64,000 nt of DNA from the NCBI RefSeq assembly GCF_038738535.1, contig NZ_CP046128.1:1116001-1180000 (forward strand). Reading direction: 5' to 3'. Under the pieces are notes generated by a model. That model was not told the DNA's origin and did not search any database. It saw only the letters and a list, made by a program, of their open reading frames with translations. Source of the DNA: Bacillus pumilus (lineage in GTDB: Bacteria; Bacillota; Bacilli; Bacillales; Bacillaceae). Both the position numbers and the translations under genes were made by a program. Below are positions 26,703 to 35,528 of the stretch, piece after piece; position 1 is the stretch's first letter, and each line of letters starts with the position of its first letter.

Positions 26703-27389
26703 ATGTCAAATAAAGGTGATGAGAACCAGAAGCCGCTTATGTATATTGTTCAGCCGAGTTATGATGAATCAATGCCGGCCATGCAAAATATCGTGAGAAA
26801 ACGAAAGAAATCAGAAAAACCGCAAGAAAGTCATCAGAGTGCAAAAGACGTGATCGAAGAAAGCACGCACGAGGAACCCGTGGCTCAAGAAATAGAGAAG
26901 AAAAAAGAAGTCGGGCCGCCTGAACTTCAGCAAGAACAAGACATGATGCAAGAAGCAGAACTTGCACAAGAACAAGACTTCACACAAGAAGCAGAGCTTA
27001 CACAAGAACAAGACATCACGCAAGAAGCAGAGCTTACACAAGAACAAGACATCACACAAGAACCAGAACTTATACAAGAACGAAAACCCCAGCGAGAAGA
27101 GGAAAAGCCGCCAGAAGGTGTATTTCATGAAACAAAAGAAGAACGTAGAAGAAAACGAGTGAAAAAGCCTTTAAGTCAGATGAGTATTGACGAAAAAGTC
27201 GATTTTCTCACAAGCCTGCCTCATAATATGCCAAGAGCCCTTTGCCTGATTGAAGCTGATGGTAAAACATATAGAGGGATTATCATGGATCGAAAAGAAG
27301 ATCTAGTGGTCATTCGAACAGCGGGCGGGGGAAATCCAGTTGAATTAGCAATAGATGAAATTTCCTCGATTCATCCGCTTGGCTTTTAA
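26703..27389 (+). CDS. cotO: Spore coat morphogenetic protein CotO
   Basis: CotO acts late in outer coat and crust assembly on the forespore surface. The product is 228 residues: a short N-terminal domain (LMYIVQPSYDES), a charged low-complexity middle and a conserved C-terminal domain (MSIDEKVDFLTSLPHNMPRALC ... EISSIHPLGF). The middle contains four 12-residue repeats of the type QEQDITQEAELT (26931-27074). GGGAGGG precedes the ATG at 26703. It is convergent with the cotVWXYZ group, as in B. subtilis. Confidence 0.9.
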   Translation: MSNKGDENQKPLMYIVQPSYDESMPAMQNIVRKRKKSEKPQESHQSAKDVIEESTHEEPVAQEIEKKKEVGPPELQQEQDMMQEAELAQEQDFTQEAELTQEQDITQEAELTQEQDITQEPELIQERKPQREEEKPPEGVFHETKEERRRKRVKKPLSQMSIDEKVDFLTSLPHNMPRALCLIEADGKTYRGIIMDRKEDLVVIRTAGGGNPVELAIDEISSIHPLGF

Positions 27390-27392
27390 CGA

Positions 27393-27425
27393 ATAAAAAA
27401 AGTCCCATAGAGGGACTTTTTTTGT
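27393..27425. terminator. Terminator between cotO and cotZ
   Basis: AAAAAAGTCCC-ATAGA-GGGACTTTTTTT forms a symmetrical hairpin usable in both directions. Confidence 0.88.
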
Positions 27426-27868
27426 TAGCAGTTACGGTTGATGAGTCGTGGATTTAAGCACTCGATTGCGCAGAAGCAGTCAAGATCTACTTCAATGCAA
27501 TACTTCGATTTTTCTAATCGGAACACATCACATAAGGAATCTTTATCTGTAAAATCTAAAATATGACGGTCTTTGTCAAATGCAATAAGCAAGCTGAGTG
27601 TTGCGCAGTGATCACAGATGTGTTCGACTCTGAAAAATGCAGTGCTGAAGCAAGGACCTGCATCTACTTCTCCGACGTTTCCGAATGCGACGAATGGTTT
27701 TGATTTGGATGTAAAGAGAACAAACGGGACAGTGTCACCTAATGAATGGGATGTAGAAAGGAGATTGCTGTAACAGCTGGTCGGGCAATCTTCTTCGACG
27801 GCACTTTGTAAGTCGTTAATATTTTCAACAGCCTCTGCTACACAGCTCCATGAATGTTTGCGGCTCAT
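27425..27868 (-). CDS. cotZ: Spore crust protein CotZ
   Basis: This is a cysteine-rich structural protein of the spore crust, 147 residues. Paired motifs shared with CotY are present: [13 protein letters not shown], an FFRVEHICDHCATLSLL segment, and the C-terminal YCIEVDLDCFCAIECLNP. The ATG at 27868 follows AGGAGGG; a longer in-frame reading to 27922 lacks a site. It is separated from cotY by about 200 nt containing a hairpin. Expression should be late mother-cell (sigma-K). Confidence 0.92.
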   Translation of the reverse strand: MSRKHSWSCVAEAVENINDLQSAVEEDCPTSCYSNLLSTSHSLGDTVPFVLFTSKSKPFVAFGNVGEVDAGPCFSTAFFRVEHICDHCATLSLLIAFDKDRHILDFTDKDSLCDVFRLEKSKYCIEVDLDCFCAIECLNPRLINRNC

Positions 27869-28074
27869 ATTCAACCCTCCTATACTAGGAAATTTGTTTG
27901 AGTGTTTGAGCACTGTCATCATCTACAAGCTTTTTTGTTTTGCCAGTTGATACTTCTACTTTCAATCAATGCGGAAGCGGCAGCTCTTATGCTGACTGCT
28001 CCGCATGATTGGCTGTCATTCGTAAGGAAGGGGATGCTTTGACTAATGACAAGTTAGGTCAACGGACGATTGGT
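27869..28074 (-). other. cotY-cotZ intergenic region with hairpin
   Basis: About 206 nt without a gene. On the minus strand ATGCGGA ... TCCGCAT, with inner GCAG/CTGC pairing, forms an imperfect hairpin without a clear T run. It could reduce read-through from cotY into cotZ. I see no reading frame in it. Confidence 0.4.
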
Positions 28075-28566
28075 TTAGCCGTGGTGATGATGCTTTTTAT
28101 CTTTCGATGGCATGACTCTGTCGACAAGCTCTGGGTTTAAACATTGGATCGCGCAGAAGCAGTTTAGATCAACCTCAATACAAAAGTCCGTTTTTTCTAG
28201 ACCAAAGAAGTCAGGGTCACAAGGGTGACACACGCTTAGCGTATGTCCGTGTACATCAACAGGTCTTAATACAGATAACGTAGCACAGCAGTCGTGTAAT
28301 TTTTCAACCCGGAAGAAAATGGATTCGAAGCATTGGCAATCGTCAACAAATCCTCCAATGTTTCCGAAAGTAGAAAACAATCCGCCCTTTTTATCAAAAA
28401 TTAAAAACGGAATTGTATCTTTTCCAGAAACTGTCGGGCTTAATAAATTACTGTAGCAGCTCGTAGGACACTTATCTTCTACAGCTTCCTGCTCTGCTAA
28501 AATCTTATCAACCGCATCGCATACACAGTTTTCATCATGTCGGCCATGGTGTTTTCCGCAGCTCAT
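28075..28566 (-). CDS. cotY: Spore crust protein CotY
   Basis: CotY is the main self-assembling component of the spore crust. The product is 163 residues. It begins [19 protein letters not shown], carries [15 protein letters not shown] and [19 protein letters not shown], and ends in a histidine tail KKHHHHG, closely matching the B. subtilis protein as I remember it. AAAGGAG precedes the ATG at 28566. It is paralogous to cotZ just downstream. Confidence 0.94.
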   Translation of the reverse strand: MSCGKHHGRHDENCVCDAVDKILAEQEAVEDKCPTSCYSNLLSPTVSGKDTIPFLIFDKKGGLFSTFGNIGGFVDDCQCFESIFFRVEKLHDCCATLSVLRPVDVHGHTLSVCHPCDPDFFGLEKTDFCIEVDLNCFCAIQCLNPELVDRVMPSKDKKHHHHG

Positions 28567-28679
28567 GGATTTCAGCTCCTTTAACAAGGTATTTGACTTT
28601 AGTCCTTAACAACATATGTATGCGCCCTCTAGTTGGTGTGGGTAAATGACTATTTATATTTGTTGTATTTTTATAAAAG

Positions 28680-28711
28680 GAAAAGCAGAGCTTTTCGCTC
28701 TGCTTTTGGAC
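28680..28711 (-). terminator. Terminator of cotX
   Basis: On the minus strand AAAAGCAGAGC-GAAAA-GCTCTGCTTTT is a near-perfect stem ending in T. Confidence 0.88.
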
Positions 28712-28712
28712 A

Positions 28713-29219
28713 TTAGAGGATACCAATTGCAACGATTGTCGCAACAAGTGTTTGAGTAAGTGTTTGAATCGCGATCGAGATATCCGCATCGATTGTCGAT
28801 ACTGTAACGTTTCTAGAGTTTTCGATGACAAGTTTCTGGCGGTTTGTTTGTTTGTGAGTAGCGGCTTGTAAAAGATCTTGTGTGACGCGGTCAGCCAGAT
28901 CACCGTCTGCGATTGAGATATTTGTAATGGTGATGATCGCTGTTTGAACAGCTACTTGGATAGATGCTGCAACCTGTGCATCAACAGAAGAGACGTTAAT
29001 GTCACAAGAGTCTCTGACGATAATGACTTCCTCAGATGTCTGCTTTGTAAAACTCAATTGATCAAAGTCTTGCAAGACATCTTCATCATCATAATAGTGG
29101 CCATCACAAACTGCTTTTCTTTCATAGTTGTAATCGCCGTGGTGTCCGTGGTGTCCGTGGTGTCCGTGGTGTGTACAGTTACGATCTAGAGCGACCCAAG
29201 AATATGGTTTAGAATCCAT
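28713..29219 (-). CDS. cotX: Spore coat/crust protein CotX
   Basis: This is an insoluble-fraction coat protein of 168 residues. An N-terminal histidine-glycine run (four HHG-type repeats, about residues 17-28) precedes two copies of the CotX domain. Each copy has the pattern (D/N)-(I/V)-x-V-S-(S/T)-(V/I)-D-A followed by a hydrophobic QTLTQTLVATI-like stretch. AAGGAGG precedes the ATG. The same domain recurs in CotV two genes away, which suggests a shared crust-assembly module. Confidence 0.92.
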   Translation of the reverse strand: MDSKPYSWVALDRNCTHHGHHGHHGHHGDYNYERKAVCDGHYYDDEDVLQDFDQLSFTKQTSEEVIIVRDSCDINVSSVDAQVAASIQVAVQTAIITITNISIADGDLADRVTQDLLQAATHKQTNRQKLVIENSRNVTVSTIDADISIAIQTLTQTLVATIVAIGIL

Positions 29220-29307
29220 TTCTATTCCTCCTTCCGTTTACTTTATTAAATGCTGGAATGCGTGGTTTTGTCTCGGGCATTTACCCTAGGAGGCAACCCA
29301 TTTTTAT

Positions 29308-29643
29308 TTAATCGTTATTACGCTGCGCATCACGGCGCTGCTGAATACGATCTCGAAGTGAATTTCGTTTTGGACGTACTTTTGGTTCAGGCTGTACTTC
29401 TTCCGCATGTTTTGCTGCCTCAGCCTGCCTTTTTTTCTCCTGCTGCTGTTCTACGAAATCATTTGCTTTCTTTTGTAAGTCCTCGACTAATTTCAAAATC
29501 ATTCTTCTTTGATCATCTGAGATATTTGCTTTCTGATCATCTGTGATATTGTTTTTGTTTAACACATCACTTACAAGAAGACTCGTTAATGGATCAACAT
29601 CAGTATTGATTTGAAACTCCTTTTTTTCGTTCTCTTCAGCCAC
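29308..29643 (-). CDS. cotW: Spore coat/crust protein CotW
   Basis: This is a small charged, helical crust protein of 111 residues. It has a DVDPLTSLLVSDVL segment, an ISDDQRRMILKLVEDLQKK heptad-like helix and a basic C-terminal tail (RNSLRDRIQQRRDAQRNND), matching CotW in layout. The start is a GTG at 29643, because GAGGTG sits 8 nt upstream; the longer in-frame reading to 29706 overlaps cotV and has no site. It is known to act with CotX and CotV in the crust. Confidence 0.85.
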   Translation of the reverse strand: MAEENEKKEFQINTDVDPLTSLLVSDVLNKNNITDDQKANISDDQRRMILKLVEDLQKKANDFVEQQQEKKRQAEAAKHAEEVQPEPKVRPKRNSLRDRIQQRRDAQRNND

Positions 29644-29686
29644 GATGATTTCACCTCTTTCATACGTCATGTTAGAAAAGAAAGGG

Positions 29687-30073
29687 TCAAAGAATGCCGG
29701 CTTCAACTAAGAGTACATTCAATGTTTGAGTGAGAATTTGGACGGAGTTCATAATGGATGCATCTGATAATGTAATCGTAATGTTATAGCAGTTGATGAT
29801 TTGAATCACAGTTTTCTTTTGGACTGTCACTTGTTGTGTGGATAAAAGCTGATCTGTGATGTCTGCAGCCAATTCATCGTCTGGTACAAGAAGTTGAATT
29901 AAAAGAGTAATGATTGTCGTTACGGTCGCTTGAAGGGAGAGTGCAGCTGTTACATCTGTTTTATGAATTGTGACATTTTCGGAATCTTTGATCTCAATGA
30001 AATCATCATAATTGCTGATTAATTCGTTTAACAGTTGTGTGTATAATAAATCAGCACTTTCTTCAATAGACAA
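29687..30073 (-). CDS. cotV: Spore coat/crust protein CotV
   Basis: This is a crust protein with two CotX-type domains (SENVTIHKTDVTAALSLQ and YNITITLSDASIMNSVQILT). The TTG start at 30073 follows AAAGGAG by 8 nt and gives 128 residues, the length I recall for B. subtilis CotV; an in-frame GTG at 30082 overlaps the ribosome site. It is first in the cotV-cotW-cotX series on the minus strand. Confidence 0.88.
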   Translation of the reverse strand: MSIEESADLLYTQLLNELISNYDDFIEIKDSENVTIHKTDVTAALSLQATVTTIITLLIQLLVPDDELAADITDQLLSTQQVTVQKKTVIQIINCYNITITLSDASIMNSVQILTQTLNVLLVEAGIL

Positions 30074-30250
30074 TACTTTCACTCCTTTCTTATCTATACA
30101 TTATTTAATGCAGCAGAGGCTCAAGGTGGAATCGGAAAGCGTGAAAAAGTACAACCCAATTTTATTTCCGCTCGATTCATCATGGCGGTCTTTCTTTTTG
30201 CATATATAAAGAAAGGACGCAAAAAAGAAGAAAGAAGGAGGTGGAGGCTC

Positions 30251-30601
30251 CTGAGCGGTGCTTTGTCATTTGTCGTGTTTGCCCTCGCATCCTTTAGACT
30301 GACGAGGCTGATTGTGTTTGATACCATTACTGCTCCTTTCCGCCGTTTATTTCATGAAGAACAGGAAGAGGTCAATGAACAAGGTGAAGTGGAGACATAT
30401 ATCATCATTAAAGGTAAAGGGCTGCGGTCTTGGGTAGGAGAGCTGTTAAGCTGTTATTGGTGTACTGGCATGTGGTGCACTGCTGCTTTACTTCTGATAT
30501 ACATACTATTTCCTGTCTTTAGCATGTGGCTTAATTTACTATTAGCAATTGCCGCAGCAGCAGGCATTATTGAAGCGATCGTCTCAAAGCTGGTGAAATA
30601 A
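30251..30601 (+). CDS. yjcA: DUF1360 sporulation membrane protein YjcA
   Basis: This is a membrane protein of about 116 residues with the DUF1360 core ASFRLTRLIVFD, then WVGELLSCYWCTGMWC and a C-terminal hydrophobic helix. The only good ribosome site (AAGGAGG, 30235-30241) lies 9 nt before an in-frame CTG at 30251 and 21 nt before a TTG at 30263. An ATG at 30182 is in frame but has no site. The start is therefore uncertain. B. subtilis yjcA sits at the same place next to the cot cluster. Confidence 0.8.
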   Translation: MSGALSFVVFALASFRLTRLIVFDTITAPFRRLFHEEQEEVNEQGEVETYIIIKGKGLRSWVGELLSCYWCTGMWCTAALLLIYILFPVFSMWLNLLLAIAAAAGIIEAIVSKLVK

Positions 30602-30672
30602 ACAGGCATACTGATCAGACACGCTTTCAAAAAATGCATATACTATCATGGAATAGGAAAGGAAGGGTTGCG

Positions 30673-30801
30673 ATGAAACCAACTGAAACACCGTCACATA
30701 TGCTTCAAGGTTATCCAGCGCAGTCAAATCAACAATCTGTTTATACGAAGAAAATCAAAAAAGCAGATTGCGGCTGTGGAAAGAAAAAGAAACCTCAATA
30801 G
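30673..30801 (+). CDS. Small basic peptide with a CGC motif, probable sporulation protein
   Basis: This is a 42-residue peptide, MKPTETPSHMLQ onward, ending in ADCGCGKKKKPQ. GGAAGGG precedes the ATG and a terminator follows at once. It has no signal or membrane segment. I do not recognise the family. The lysine-rich tail, the two cysteines and the position between yjcA and spoVIF suggest a spore-associated peptide, but that is inference. Confidence 0.65.
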   Translation: MKPTETPSHMLQGYPAQSNQQSVYTKKIKKADCGCGKKKKPQ

Positions 30802-30810
30802 AACAAAAAA

Positions 30811-30838
30811 CAAAAGCCGGATTTATCCGGTTTTTTTG
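30811..30838 (+). terminator. Terminator of the small CGC peptide gene
   Basis: GCCGGAT-TT-ATCCGGT is followed by a T run. Confidence 0.8.
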
Positions 30839-30887
30839 TTGCCCTTTTTTTGAGTGATGCATATGTAAGAGAGAAGGGGTGACCAGA

Positions 30888-31109
30888 ATGGATGCATTCG
30901 AACAATTAATCGGCTCCTTGTTCACTAAACCTCATGATGGAAAAGAACAAGCGCACGAAAAGAGTGAAATGGATCTAGCGGATAAAGCGAATGATCTTGA
31001 GCAGCACTTAAAGGTATTTGGCGAGAAGATGGATGCTTTTGCGAAAGAAACAGAAGCATTCATGATGCGTCATGGAGAGGCAGATTACGTCTTTAAACAG
31101 CAGAAATAA
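30888..31109 (+). CDS. Hypothetical charged helical protein
   Basis: This is a 73-residue, strongly helical protein with alternating acidic and basic residues (EQAHEKSEMDLADKANDLEQ), likely cytoplasmic and possibly coiled coil. The ATG at 30888 follows AAGGGGTG; a GTG at 30879 overlaps that site. I do not recognise it. Its neighbours are sporulation genes. Confidence 0.7.
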   Translation: MDAFEQLIGSLFTKPHDGKEQAHEKSEMDLADKANDLEQHLKVFGEKMDAFAKETEAFMMRHGEADYVFKQQK

Positions 31110-31193
31110 AAATTCCGCACTTTTTTATGTGATCGTCCAAACCATTTGTAGTATTTTTCATATTTTGTAAGGGAGAAGAGGAGGTGCTTATAT

Positions 31194-31331
31194 ATGAGTT
31201 GTTACGGTTACGGTGGCGGTTCTTGCGGCGGCTACGGCGGAGGTTATGGCGGCGGATATGGATCAACATTTGTTCTTGTCGTCGTGCTTTTCATCCTTCT
31301 AATCATCGTTGGTGCTTCTTTCTTTAACTAA
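31194..31331 (+). CDS. YjcZ-family glycine-rich sporulation peptide
   Basis: This is a 45-residue peptide with an N-terminal glycine/tyrosine run ([12 protein letters not shown]) and a single C-terminal membrane helix ([20 protein letters not shown]). This is the hallmark of the YjcZ-type family found in several copies in spore formers. GAGGAGG precedes the ATG. Its function is unknown. Confidence 0.9.
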   Translation: MSCYGYGGGSCGGYGGGYGGGYGSTFVLVVVLFILLIIVGASFFN

Positions 31332-31469
31332 ACAGTAAGAAGGTGAGGGAAGCAATGGGGGAGCCTTTTGCTTTCCTTTCTCTTTGGGCAAACAAGGCTT
31401 TAGGATAGGCACATATCTCGCCTATTTTCATATAGTAAGGTGATTACTCCACAAAGAGGAGGCAAATGA

Positions 31470-31727
31470 ATGGATAATAAATTCTTTAAAAGCGTTGAAA
31501 ATAAAACGGGTGTGAATATGAATGATGTTTTTAAGCTTGCAGGTTCTTTGCAAAATGCCAACTTTAAAGATGAAGCAACGGTTCGAGGCGTCATTAAAAA
31601 AGTAGCGCAGCTTGCGAATAAGCGTGTACCTAAAGAAATGGAAGACAAAATCGTTCAATCGATTACAAGTGGAAAAGAAAAGCTTGATTTCAATACAATC
31701 GCTAAAATGATGAACAACAAAAAATAA
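31470..31727 (+). CDS. spoVIF: Stage VI sporulation protein SpoVIF
   Basis: This is an 85-residue protein needed for late coat assembly and spore resistance in B. subtilis (yjcC). Conserved features are the start MDNKFFKSVENKTGVNMNDVF, the VRGVIKKVAQLANKRVPKEMEDKI helix and the C-terminal IAKMMNNKK. GAGGAGG precedes the ATG. It lies between the YjcZ-type gene and yjcD, its usual place. Confidence 0.92.
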   Translation: MDNKFFKSVENKTGVNMNDVFKLAGSLQNANFKDEATVRGVIKKVAQLANKRVPKEMEDKIVQSITSGKEKLDFNTIAKMMNNKK

Positions 31728-31767
31728 ACAACAGGTCCTCCGCTTAAAGGGGGGCCTGTTGTTTTTC
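31728..31767. terminator. Bidirectional terminator between spoVIF and yjcD
   Basis: CAACAGG...CCTGTTG encloses further CC/GG pairing and has T runs on both sides. Confidence 0.85.
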
Positions 31768-34056
31768 TGTGAATAATTCTCGGTTTTTCTTTAGTAGGGG
31801 ATACAAAAAGCGCGAGCGATGAGCGGTTTTTCCACGTCTAAATGATGGAACAGATAGATAAAGAGATTGTTCAGCTCTTGTCATGGCCACGTATAATAAA
31901 CGGCGTTCTTCTTCTAGGGCTTCTTCATCACCGTTTCTTAGTTCATCGAGTGAGAAATCATGAGGCAGTGCTCCGTCGACCACGCAAGTGATGTACACCG
32001 TTTGGAATTCAAGTCCCTTTGCGCGGTGAATCGTCATGAGCTGAACACCTGGTTCATCTGTTTTTTCCTTTTCGGCAGATTTCATATGTTCGGCATGTGC
32101 GAGAAAGGCTTCAATCGTTTCAAAGCGTTTGGCGGCGGTTTTTACATCTCGTACATCATCCGCCCCTTTTTCAAGCACATTCGTATCGTTCACTCGTTTT
32201 TTTAAGTAATCACCAAGTCCCATCTTTAGTTCAATAAACGCCACAGCGTCAGACGGCTTTAACGTTCGTAACGTGCGGAACAGAGGAACAATGGATTGCA
32301 GCTTTTTCCGTTGAAACGGCTGAATATCTGTTAGTTTTCCGAGTGCGTCTACCATTGAACAATCTTCCGTGATGGTCAGTGCCTTCATCGTGTTCAAGGT
32401 CTGCTGCTTTAAAAAGAAAACCGGAAGCAGCTGTTTCATAGCAGCCACATCATCGGCATCCTGACTTAAAGAGAGGAAGGCGAGAAGAACCCGAACAATT
32501 CGTCTGCTGTAGAAGGCTTTGACACCAGCCTCCGTCTCATACGGAATCGCGGATTGATGCAGACGCTCATAAATCGCGCGGCCTCCTGTATTGGTGCGAA
32601 AGAGCACGCAGATATCATTCGGCTTTGTGCCGTTTTTAATTTTCTCCTGAATATCTGCCACGATCATGGTCGCTTCCTCTTCCTCGTCATATGGATAAAA
32701 GAGCGTAGGCGGGATTGTCTCCGCACGGACGGCTTTTAACGTTTTTTCATAACGATGCTGATTTTTCTTAATAATGGCATCCGCACTTGCGACAATCGTA
32801 TGATGCGACCGGTAATTCGCATGTAAATGGACGATTTGAGCCGAAGGATAGTCACGTTTGAATTCAAGAATGAAAGCAGGATTGCTGCCCCTAAAGGCAT
32901 AAATGGCTTGATCATCATCACCTACACAAAATAGCTGCTCAGATTCTCCAGCTAACAGCTGAATCAATTGATATTGAACTGGATTAATATCCTGAAATTC
33001 ATCCACTAAAATATACTTGAACCGTTCTTGATATCGTTTCAGCAGTTCAGGCTGTTCTGTCAGCATGTGCAAGCAGGCAATCGCCATGTCATCAAAGTCA
33101 AATTGCTGATTGTCTCGTTTTTGTTGTTCATAAGATTGATAAATCGTCCACATGTGCTTTTCCTTTTCATCTTTCAAATCAGGAAGCTCGCCTGGTAAAA
33201 AAGCATTTTTCCAAAAGCCGATCGATTGCAGTACTTGATCGGTAGGGTAGTCTTTCTCATCAAGTCCTTCATTCATGATGGCTTTTCGAATGTACTGTTC
33301 CTTCTGCCAGTCAAACTTGATCAGGTGCTGGCCGTTCCATTTGCTTGCGTCATCGTGAAGCAGCATTTTATAAAAAAGACTGTGGAAGGTGCCTGTCACC
33401 ACTTGGCTTGCTTGTGATGGGTGCAGCTGGTATTGCTTGCGCAGTCTTTCTTTCATTTCACTGCTGGCTTTTGTGGTGAAAGTCACGAGTAAGATATGGT
33501 GAGCAGGAATATGATGATGTGACATGAGATATGCCGCTCTTGCTGTCAGGACTCTTGTTTTCCCGCTGCCAGCGCCAGCCAGCACAAGCATCGGACCGTC
33601 TTTATGTGTGACAGCTTGAAGCTGCGGTGTGCTAAAGGTAATATGCGGAAAGAGATCGATGGTATGTGCTTGTTCATTCTCTTCTAAATGTAACGCATCG
33701 CTAAATTGAATCGACCTTGGTTCCTGCCAGTCATATGATTCATTCGTTTGCGAGATGATTTGTTTACCTGTTGGAAAACGGAAGCCCCCAAGTTCTTTAT
33801 AGGAAGCACTTTCCTCTTGCTCTGCATTTTTTTTCTGATCTTCTTGTTCTTCTGCTTGTTCACACATCTCTTGCTGAGTCATATGTTTATGAATAAAGGC
33901 AGGTTCTTCATGTATATTTAATCTGAAAAAGACTGGTTGTCCGCAATATGGGCAGGATAAGTGCCCTTTTTTTCCCTCGTCATGGAGGAATTGATAATGT
34001 TCTCTCGAATACGTATGTAATGAGATCGTTCGATCATGTCGTCGTGCGCATTTCAA
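31744..34056 (-). CDS. yjcD: UvrD/Rep-family DNA helicase YjcD
   Basis: This is a superfamily 1A helicase of 770 residues. An N-terminal zinc-finger-like part (KCARRHDR and CPYCG) precedes the helicase core: Walker A AGAGSGKT, VTFTTKASSEM, the Walker B VDEFQDINPVQ, VGDDDQAIYAFRG, LHANYRS, MTIHRAKGLEF and VAMTRAE. The start is TTG with GGAGG upstream. It probably acts in DNA repair or recombination, with polarity 3' to 5' by family. It is convergent with spoVIF. Confidence 0.92.
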   Translation of the reverse strand: MKCARRHDRTISLHTYSREHYQFLHDEGKKGHLSCPYCGQPVFFRLNIHEEPAFIHKHMTQQEMCEQAEEQEDQKKNAEQEESASYKELGGFRFPTGKQIISQTNESYDWQEPRSIQFSDALHLEENEQAHTIDLFPHITFSTPQLQAVTHKDGPMLVLAGAGSGKTRVLTARAAYLMSHHHIPAHHILLVTFTTKASSEMKERLRKQYQLHPSQASQVVTGTFHSLFYKMLLHDDASKWNGQHLIKFDWQKEQYIRKAIMNEGLDEKDYPTDQVLQSIGFWKNAFLPGELPDLKDEKEKHMWTIYQSYEQQKRDNQQFDFDDMAIACLHMLTEQPELLKRYQERFKYILVDEFQDINPVQYQLIQLLAGESEQLFCVGDDDQAIYAFRGSNPAFILEFKRDYPSAQIVHLHANYRSHHTIVASADAIIKKNQHRYEKTLKAVRAETIPPTLFYPYDEEEEATMIVADIQEKIKNGTKPNDICVLFRTNTGGRAIYERLHQSAIPYETEAGVKAFYSRRIVRVLLAFLSLSQDADDVAAMKQLLPVFFLKQQTLNTMKALTITEDCSMVDALGKLTDIQPFQRKKLQSIVPLFRTLRTLKPSDAVAFIELKMGLGDYLKKRVNDTNVLEKGADDVRDVKTAAKRFETIEAFLAHAEHMKSAEKEKTDEPGVQLMTIHRAKGLEFQTVYITCVVDGALPHDFSLDELRNGDEEALEEERRLLYVAMTRAEQSLYLSVPSFRRGKTAHRSRFLYPLLKKNRELFTEKQQAPL

Positions 34057-34182
34057 AGCTAGTCCTCCAATAGTTAATCAATCTTAAAAAGAAACACATC
34101 TAATCATATCAAATGAGACGTGTTTCAAACAGTCATAATTAGGGAATAGTAGAGTAGAAGAGAAGCAAAGGAGGCGTTCTTG

Positions 34183-34440
34183 ATGGGATATATAGCCCCG
34201 ATTCAGCCGGATCTGTATTTTCAATATATCAATCGTCCTGCTCCTCAGGATAAAGAAGACTACGCGAAAGTAACAAAGGTTACTCGCACCTTTCATGACA
34301 AGGTATACAGAGAGCTGGAGAAAAAAGAGGACTTAGTGACAGAAGCAGAAACGAAAGTCCAGCAAAAAAAGCGGGAACGCTTTGTACGAGATATGTTTAT
34401 GGAAGAAGGCAAAGGCGTTCATATTAATGCGTATATATAA
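34183..34440 (+). CDS. Hypothetical protein at the yjcE position
   Basis: This is an 85-residue hydrophilic protein. It starts MGYIAPIQPDLYFQYINRP, and the C-terminal half is a charged helix (KVYRELEKKEDLVTEAETK). AAAGGAGG precedes an in-frame TTG and this ATG. B. subtilis has yjcE at this position, but I am not sure the sequences match. No function is suggested by the sequence. Confidence 0.75.
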   Translation: MGYIAPIQPDLYFQYINRPAPQDKEDYAKVTKVTRTFHDKVYRELEKKEDLVTEAETKVQQKKRERFVRDMFMEEGKGVHINAYI

Positions 34441-34519
34441 ATGATTACGCTTTCTTCCCTTGACGAACGATGATAAAGAAAAGCGAGGGCATCATGGATG
34501 CTCTCGCTTTTTCTTTTGG

Positions 34520-34954
34520 TCAAACAGATAGTGTTTTTGTCATTTTGACATGTGTGATCCCTGCTTCTTCAAACGGTTCAGAAACGGCTTTGTAGCCTTT
34601 CTTTTCGTAGAAAGGAAGAGCTTGGACTTGTGCGTGCATAACCGCTTCCTTCGCTCCATTAGCAATGGCTTCTGTTTCCAGCGCTTCTAATAGTTTGTGG
34701 CCAAGGCCGAAAGCGCGCGCCTCTTTTAACACACAAATTCGTTCCAGCTTTGCCTTTGGCCCTTCAATGATCCGCAGTCTAGCGGCTGCCTGAGGCTTCA
34801 TTTCATCATTATAAATGACAAAATGAATGGCCTCGTCCTCTAGTTCATCTATTTCAATCTCTAACGGGACTTCTTGTTCTTTTACGAACACTTCTTTTCG
34901 AACGTAGTATGCATCTTCTCGTTGTATTTGTGCTGTTGCGATGACTGTTTTCAA
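34520..34954 (-). CDS. yjcF: GNAT N-acetyltransferase YjcF
   Basis: This is a compact acetyltransferase of 144 residues. It has the N-terminal VRKEVFVKEQEVPLEIEID motif shared by YjcF/ElaA-like enzymes and the acetyl-CoA loop CVLKEARAFGLGHKLLE. The C-terminal FYEKKGYKAVSEPFEEAGI.HVKM is typical. The substrate is unknown. It is 6 nt downstream of yjcG on the same strand, so the two are probably co-transcribed. Confidence 0.9.
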   Translation of the reverse strand: MKTVIATAQIQREDAYYVRKEVFVKEQEVPLEIEIDELEDEAIHFVIYNDEMKPQAAARLRIIEGPKAKLERICVLKEARAFGLGHKLLEALETEAIANGAKEAVMHAQVQALPFYEKKGYKAVSEPFEEAGITHVKMTKTLSV

Positions 34955-34960
34955 ATGTCT

Positions 34961-35476
34961 TTAACCCTCTTCTCCTAAAATAAATGTTTCATAGACGGTC
35001 CAAGATCCGTTCTCTAACTGATATAAAAGGTGGAAGCGATCCACGGTTTCTTCATGGTCAATCTTTCTCAGCTTTAATGTACCAAGTACGTCTGAATGCT
35101 CATCATCTGATAGTTTTTGAGCTACTGTCACATGCGGAACAAAAGCATATTCAGGTGTGCCAGCAAGTGGATCTGCGTACAACCTTTCATTGAGCGCCAT
35201 GATTTCCTCGTTCGGTTCTACTTTCATATAAATGACGTTGTTTACAGGAGCGAATGAACTGAATTTTTTAATACGTAACGTAATAGGAGAAGCATTTTTT
35301 GCATACTCTCTTAACGTTGAGACGACCTCAGCCGCTTCTAGATCCGTTAATTCAAAAGGTGTTCTTAATGTTAAATGAGGCGGTATGAGTGCATAGTTCG
35401 GATCATAACGCTTCCGGTAAGAGTTCGCAATATCTTGCAATTTTTTTGATGGAAATATAACAACTCCGTATTTCAT
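34961..35476 (-). CDS. yjcG: 2'-5' RNA ligase-superfamily protein YjcG
   Basis: This is a 171-residue 2H phosphoesterase-like protein. The two catalytic HxT motifs are HLTLRTP (about residue 34) and HVTVAQ (about 115). The family hydrolyses or forms 2'-5' phosphodiester or cyclic phosphate bonds; the Bacillus substrate is not established. It lies upstream of yjcF on the minus strand and follows yjcH. Confidence 0.9.
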   Translation of the reverse strand: MKYGVVIFPSKKLQDIANSYRKRYDPNYALIPPHLTLRTPFELTDLEAAEVVSTLREYAKNASPITLRIKKFSSFAPVNNVIYMKVEPNEEIMALNERLYADPLAGTPEYAFVPHVTVAQKLSDDEHSDVLGTLKLRKIDHEETVDRFHLLYQLENGSWTVYETFILGEEG

Positions 35477-35528
35477 CGTGTTCCCTCCTGATTAAGAAAG
35501 TATTTATTATTGTTTATTATAACAAAAT

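Noticed and set aside
26811-27162. Frames in CotO repeats (cysteine/leucine-rich minus strand and HKNKTS-type plus strand)
   Set aside because: They are shadows of the 36-bp repeat in cotO.
28535-28903. 122-codon minus-strand frame between cotX and cotY
   Set aside because: It spans the cotX terminator and the cotY promoter region and reads cotX out of frame.
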